A stretch of DNA of 64,000 nt, from positions 937,244-1,001,243 of the forward strand of contig SCFE01000101.1 in the NCBI GenBank assembly GCA_004352715.1, read 5' to 3'. Numbering within the stretch: position 1 is the first letter of the stretch; each line of letters starts with the position of its first letter. A program made the position numbers and the translations under genes. Origin of the DNA: Hofstenia miamia (lineage: Eukaryota; Xenacoelomorpha; Acoela). Positions 59,010 to 64,000 of the stretch are shown one piece after another. The notes under the pieces were generated by a model. The model ran no database searches. It saw nothing but the letters and a program-made list of their open reading frames with translations, and had not been told where the DNA came from.

Positions 59010-59883
59010 CAAAATTCATTTTGTATTTTTTGTACCAAAGCTTAAATAGACCTTACTACTACGACTACTACTGCATTTAACCACAGGGGCAAGGAAGCAG
59101 ATGGATGTTAGAATATGAGTTGAAGGTATACCTATACCACTTAGGGAAACTGGAAGACACACTTGTAAGTTTGCATTTTCTGATAAATTAACTTTGGTAA
59201 TACATTCAATTAAACTATTGCTAAGAGGGTCATACTTCTCAAGTTGATTGAAATTCAAGAATGTGGAGGGGCAAGAAAGACTGTACGATAACATTGCTAT
59301 AACCAATGCATTCTTCAGCTAGCAAAGAGCAGCATGAACATCTAGAAACATTAATCTGTCTGAGAGAACTTACAGCTCATTGGTTCTAGTCTGTAAAATC
59401 TTCAAAACTGCATCTGATCCAATTCAGCACCAACAAAAATGTGATCGTCTGTGATGCTGGAGCTTTGTATATAGCGGCGAATAGCGAGCATAATTGCCTT
59501 TGGCCATAAGAACAACTCTTCCACATAACCGTGAAAGTCCCACAAACTGCAAATGGTCTCACCTTGAGGTTTTTCTTCTGCAGAGCAAATAGGTTTGCAC
59601 CAAAAAGATTGGACGAATACCATTGGTACTTTGGCTGAATTCCCAAATTAACAAATTTGGTAAGACTTGTGACAAAATTGCAAGCATGCCTGAGATTGAT
59701 CTCCGTACGGATATCACAGAGTATCTGTGGACGAAGACCATTCTGGACTTTCTGCTGAACGAGGTGAAAATTAGTGGATTGATACCAAATCGTTCTAGAG
59801 GTGATAGACACAGGGAAAGAATGCATTGTTTGCGTATTTGTCACCTGACTAGTAGCATGGAGATTCTTGAATAAATCCGCCAC
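59010..59883 (-). mobile_element. LINE RT fragment, minus strand, different family
   Basis: The frame from 59883 reads LTKFVNLGIQPKYQWYSSN, then LFGANLFALQKKNLKVRPFA, V, matching the FxGAxLxALxKKxGGVRPIAVG block at the start of the RT domain. Lower down come DDHIFVGAELD, then TNEL and VLSDRLMFLDVHAALC, and ALVIAMLSYSLSC. After that come NQLEKYDPLSNSLIECITKV and NLSENANLQVCLPVSLSGIG. These correspond to the LxSRLxLLxxHxALxLLKNxxxxPKLxYxLR and LQASLPVxxGGLGIRS blocks of a LINE family common in invertebrates. The YADD block is missing, implying an internal deletion. Confidence 0.75.
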
Positions 59884-59949
59884 ATCTATAGCTAGTTGCC
59901 AGAACCACTACTGGATAGACGGGTAGTACCCTTGGCCCTGGATAATATT

Positions 59950-62340
59950 ATGTTTACTAGATTTTAAAGTATTATTCAAGGCGTACAATCGAAATTCAGA
60001 AACTACTTTCATGTTATATGTGTTTATGGAAGATGCAGGTGGGTAAAGCTTCTTGGACTTCTGTTTTGCTTTCAAAGAAAAAGTTAGAATGCATAGAAAA
60101 ATCGTCCAATTGTCCTAGTTCTCAGGATCCGCAATGACTTTATTCATGGAACGGATATCTAATGAAGTTGGTTATACCTAAAAATCTCGGCTTTAGGTAC
60201 AAACCAATTAAGGAAATCAATAATGGGACTAGTCTCTGATGTAAATGATTCAGCACAAGATTCCTTGGTTAAGGTGAAATTTCCAAAGAAACTGGCGGAC
60301 TTGGAGATTGTCAGCTGATTCATCTGTTGAGTAAGGACTTGTTGTTGTTGGACTTTTTAGAAGGATCATATATAGGACAGATAAATCCTAGTTTCCAATT
60401 TGCAGCCAACATGAATATAGTTATAAACAACTCACCGAACACCTTTTCGTCTGAAAGAGCGGTGACAATGGTTGCAATATGAACCTTTGTATAATGGGAT
60501 AAAACTTTGTTCATTAAATAATATTAAGTGCTTAGATGTTACATAAATTTGTGCAAACAATTTAGGATTGCCCAAAATTAGCATATTACTCTACGTCAGA
60601 GCTAGAAATGGCAGTAGCTGTCCCACGCTGACCTATGGGCTGAGTGACAATATTTACAATTTCTGAAGTGTCTGGTTATTAAGCAAAATAATATGATGGG
60701 TGGGTGATAATGATTCAAAATGGGTAAATTATCTGAAGCTATGTATATATTTGTGCACTGATATTTAAATCTTCAGATAATGGTTATTACAAGCTATGAG
60801 ATTTGCCAACGAGTCCATAACTATAATAAAAGTTGAGCATTGCTTACCCACCTCGTAGTTTTAGCAGAATCTAAATATTATAATGGGCTGTACATTGTAG
60901 TTTAACAATGAATGATGTTTGGGGTGCATTTTTATGATTATTATTAATTATAGAACCATAATATATTGTATTTCAAACACCAAAAAAGATTCATTGCATC
61001 TAAATTGGAATTTGACAATATAGTGCTACAGGGACAAAACCATTCGACTTAAGAACATTAATACAAATTGTTGATGTTTGCCCATATAATGCACACATCA
61101 CCTTTCGATCTAACCTTCGAGAAAACATGAATCATCTTTTTTACAATAATCCATATGGTGAAGCCCAAATATTGCCTGTTAGGGTCTGAAGATTGGATAC
61201 TGAATTGCAGATATGGTAGCGCATATCTTTGCTGAATGAGATGTTTGCAAAGCGTGTACGACTGTTCTAATTTGACTACGTAAAATGAAACACATCATCG
61301 TCAGCATTCTTAAAAAAAGAGCCACAGATTTTCGATTAAGAACATTACGTAGTTCATGCGCATGTACGCATGTTTGTTTCGAAAGTTCACAATTGTAAAA
61401 ATAAACAACCGGATCCAGTCCTCTAAAACCTATATAGAGCCATACTTTCGGTATAGCAATAAATGCGTAAATACTTTCACAGAAATATTACAGAAATGTT
61501 CTATACATTTAATATGATAACTTAGCAAATAGATGTGAGATATAAATCAAATTTTCAACGCTGCTTAAATAAAGTTTGTGGTGAATATTTTATAATATCA
61601 AAATAAATATATTCAATATATTTACAATATTAATCTATGTTGACTAATACAAAAAGTCAATATCATAAAATGTAATTGTTATAAAAGTTCAAATTTCGTT
61701 GGAATGCAAATAAGAACTGTTAATCTAAAATACACTGAGCGACAACCGAACTTTCAGTTTTGTAAACCCATACATTCAATTAGCCGAATTTTCGAAAACC
61801 CAAATTTAAAACAAGATAGTAGTAAACCAAGGATCCTAATCTAAGTTATGTATAAGTGAAGTGATCTAAAACACAGTCGGTTTTGGTAAAAAATTTTAAT
61901 TTAATAACGGATAGAATAGTCAATCCTCGATTATCCGAGACTCTTATCTGCCACTATTTGACTATGCCGATTGTTTTCTCATTTCAATCAGGTAAGCCAT
62001 CATAAATTTGTGATATTTATAAGATAAACTTTCATTTTCTTCTTCACTACAAGTAGCCTGATGAAATTCCATACACAATTTCTGATTTGATTATAGGAGT
62101 ATAGTTTGAGGTAAATTTTTCATATGTGTAAAATTTATAATTCAATAATCATTTGAAAACACACAACATATTTAAAAATCTCTGTCTAAGTTAGAAAATT
62201 CACATTTGCAAACGTCTCATATATAATGAACGTGGACGAATAAAAATTGTACAAGCATTACCAGCTATCATCACATGTAGAACGAGAAATATATATTTTT
62301 AATGATTTACAGTGTAGATTAAAAATATTGTAAATTGAAA
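59950..62340. other. Non-coding sequence, nothing confidently recognised
   Basis: A 64-codon minus frame at 60320-60514 could be an upstream part of the LINE at 59010-59883 but shows no diagnostic motif. No other element or exon was found. Confidence 0.4.
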
Positions 62341-62366
62341 TTTTTACATATTTTTATTCTATTTTT

Positions 62367-62370
<4 letters not shown>

Positions 62371-62397
<27 letters not shown>

Positions 62398-62453
62398 NNN
62401 NNNNNNNNNNNNNNNNNNNNNNNNNNNNNNNNNNNNNNNNNNNNNNNNNNNNN

Positions 62454-62485
<32 letters not shown>
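62371..62485. repeat. (TA)n tract with 56-bp assembly gap (62398-62453)
   Basis: TA dinucleotides flank a short block of Ns. Confidence 0.95.
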
Positions 62486-62486
<1 letters not shown>

Positions 62487-62489
62487 CAA

Positions 62490-64000
62490 TTTCTCTATTG
62501 TCTTTTCATATTGTTGAAAGTCTTCGTTTGCTATTTCTTCATATATTCTACCAATAATTCACATATCAGATGAGTATTTACCTTTATCAACTATTTCCCT
62601 ATTAATATTATATTCAAAGTTTCATTTATTATTCAATTGGTTTCATCTGCGAAAAGTACGCCACTCCTGATACTCCATGTGCTACACCAACATTTTGTGC
62701 AATTTTGCGAGTATTCATTTCTCGCAAAATTTTCTCTGCTATGTCCAGTTATTTGTGTAAGTCTTAAGTCATTGAAATAGCCAGAATGAGGTTTCAACAA
62801 TTTTATTCAAAGCTTTTGTCAATGTATAGTAGAATATCTGTGGTTCTGCAATGTTATTTGTACACAAACGGATATTTGTCAAATGTGCATTTGAATTTTC
62901 ACAGATACAAGCGAGAAACTAGCAAGAAGCTTGTTTTAAAATCAATGAATAAATGAGCAACTCTATGTTTATAAATATGTTAGCAAAATCCAATGCAGAA
63001 TGTAATTGCTTAACATATTTAACTTCCACACATTCCATTTTTTTGTATATATTTTGAGTTGCATTTGTCTAATATTCGCATTATTCCTGAGTGCCACAGA
63101 TATAAGTTTTCAAAAGTCGCTATTTTCACATTTTTTGAACTGGAGTTATTACAGCCATTTTCCATTTCCTTTGATAAGTAATTATTGTAAATCTTTGTGC
63201 ATGAGCCGCATCTGTGAACCTAAAATTTTGTTTAAAGTTTGGGGTGAGGCTTGTATAAGAAGTGTACAAATTTATGTATTATGTACAATAGCGTAGCTTT
63301 CCCTTTGCTTATCAATTAAGATTTTGTCTTTCAGGTTTTTTTACAAGGACAGAATTTTTCCTTTCAATACTAATTAATTCTCTTTTATTTACATTGTTTT
63401 ATGTTTTCTTTTTTAACTTCTAGTTCCACTTTTGGAAAAGTTTATTTGTGACATGCAAGTAGATTTAACATTTATTTCAACTGTGTCATTGCTAGTAATT
63501 CTGCTATAATACTTTCCCAGCTCATGCAGTTTAGTTTTCTTTTTATTTCTTGTTGATCATTACTAGAATCGGTGTTTCTTTCTTTGTATGTATTTGGAGA
63601 CTTTGTTCTTGAGTTTATCTTTGAAATTACATCTATAACTAATGATAAATCACCTATAGCTGACTCATAATTTATCCTGAAAAGATCTCCATTAGTTCGG
63701 ACTTCTATGGCATAAATGTGTTCTGATCATCCACATTTTGTAACCCAAAACTATTTAGGCAATTGATCTGTTTTTGATTGGCCTACTACAATAGAATTAT
63801 AAAAGCTCGTTTATGCTGCTATACACAGCAGTTAAATGTTTTTTAACATTCTTTCTGACTTCTTTTTCTTTCGATATGGAGTCAAATAAATGTTTTTTAT
63901 GACAACTAGTATATAATGTTGCAAAGAATTGTGGTCTAATCAGGGGCGCACCCAGCTTTTTCTATGAGGAGGAGAACTATTATGTGTGTATATAGTGTTT
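62490..64000. other. Non-coding sequence, nothing confidently recognised
   Basis: A minus-strand stretch near 62745-62640 reads LREMNTRKIAQNVGVAHGV, faintly like a transposase helix-turn-helix, but it is too short to call. At 63942-63960 CAGGGGCGCACCCAGC looks like a hAT-type terminus running off the window. Confidence 0.4.

Noticed and set aside
62640-62760. Possible transposase helix-turn-helix on the minus strand
   Set aside because: Only about 20 residues resemble the motif and no other transposase block is nearby.
63006-63296. 96-codon hydrophobic frame near the window end, considered as a cytoplasmic or membrane exon
   Set aside because: No splice-site support or phase match with the TM exon, and composition is that of T-rich non-coding DNA.
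1-64000. CRISPR arrays, bacterial operons, rRNA and tRNA genes
   Set aside because: None seen; introns, FN3/cadherin domains and LINEs point to an animal nuclear genome. tRNA and small RNA genes cannot be excluded without a covariance-model search.

Overview
This window looks like a nuclear genome segment from an AT-rich animal (roughly 30% GC by eye). It has GT-AG introns of 46 bp to several kb, many non-LTR retrotransposon fragments, Tc1/mariner transposases, short inverted-repeat elements, and (TA)n tracts that end in assembly gaps. The species cannot be named from sequence alone. A cnidarian or tunicate would fit, but that is only an inference.

The plus strand carries one large host gene from about 2.4 kb to 46.5 kb. 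It is a type I-like adhesion receptor, open at both ends. Eleven intact exons, each encoding one whole fibronectin type III (FN3) domain, come first (3183-30824), together with two FN3 exons cut at single-N positions and one degenerate FN3 exon. Thirteen further exons (30942-46522) encode about six cadherin (EC) repeats, a membrane-proximal stretch and a single transmembrane helix. All FN3 exons are phase 1-1, and the splice phases agree across every predicted junction. Together they give roughly 1,780 codons. The signal peptide and the cytoplasmic tail lie outside the window or were not found.

The FN3 array has grown by local exon duplication. Exons at 15466 and 17715 share flanking intron sequence, and a degenerate exon lacking its acceptor sits at 7985. 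The cadherin part shows a tandem duplication of 1,029-bp period, with one broken and one intact copy of an exon (42102 and 43131). A 37-bp tandem duplication in the exon at 44545 breaks its frame.

The introns and everything downstream of 46.5 kb are dominated by decayed mobile elements. These include a nearly full-length APE/RT LINE of CR1/L2 type (about 36.6-40.2 kb), several other LINE pieces (8.7, 11.0, 11.5-12.35, 13.2-14.1, 20.15-22.3, 46.8-47.5, 49.9, 52.9-53.5, 55.7-56.2, 58.4-58.9 and 59.0-59.9 kb), a gypsy-type protease fragment (2.6 kb), a gag-like coiled-coil remnant (48.4-49.2 kb), Tc1/mariner-type transposase remnants (5.45, 9.5, 17.0 kb) and several MITEs.

Some features look like assembly problems rather than biology: an 18-nt match to the Nextera mosaic end at 36842-36859, single Ns that coincide with abrupt content changes, an equal-length 215-bp repeat around an N, and a 155-bp repeat ending at an N. 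They affect how some 'broken' exons should be read.
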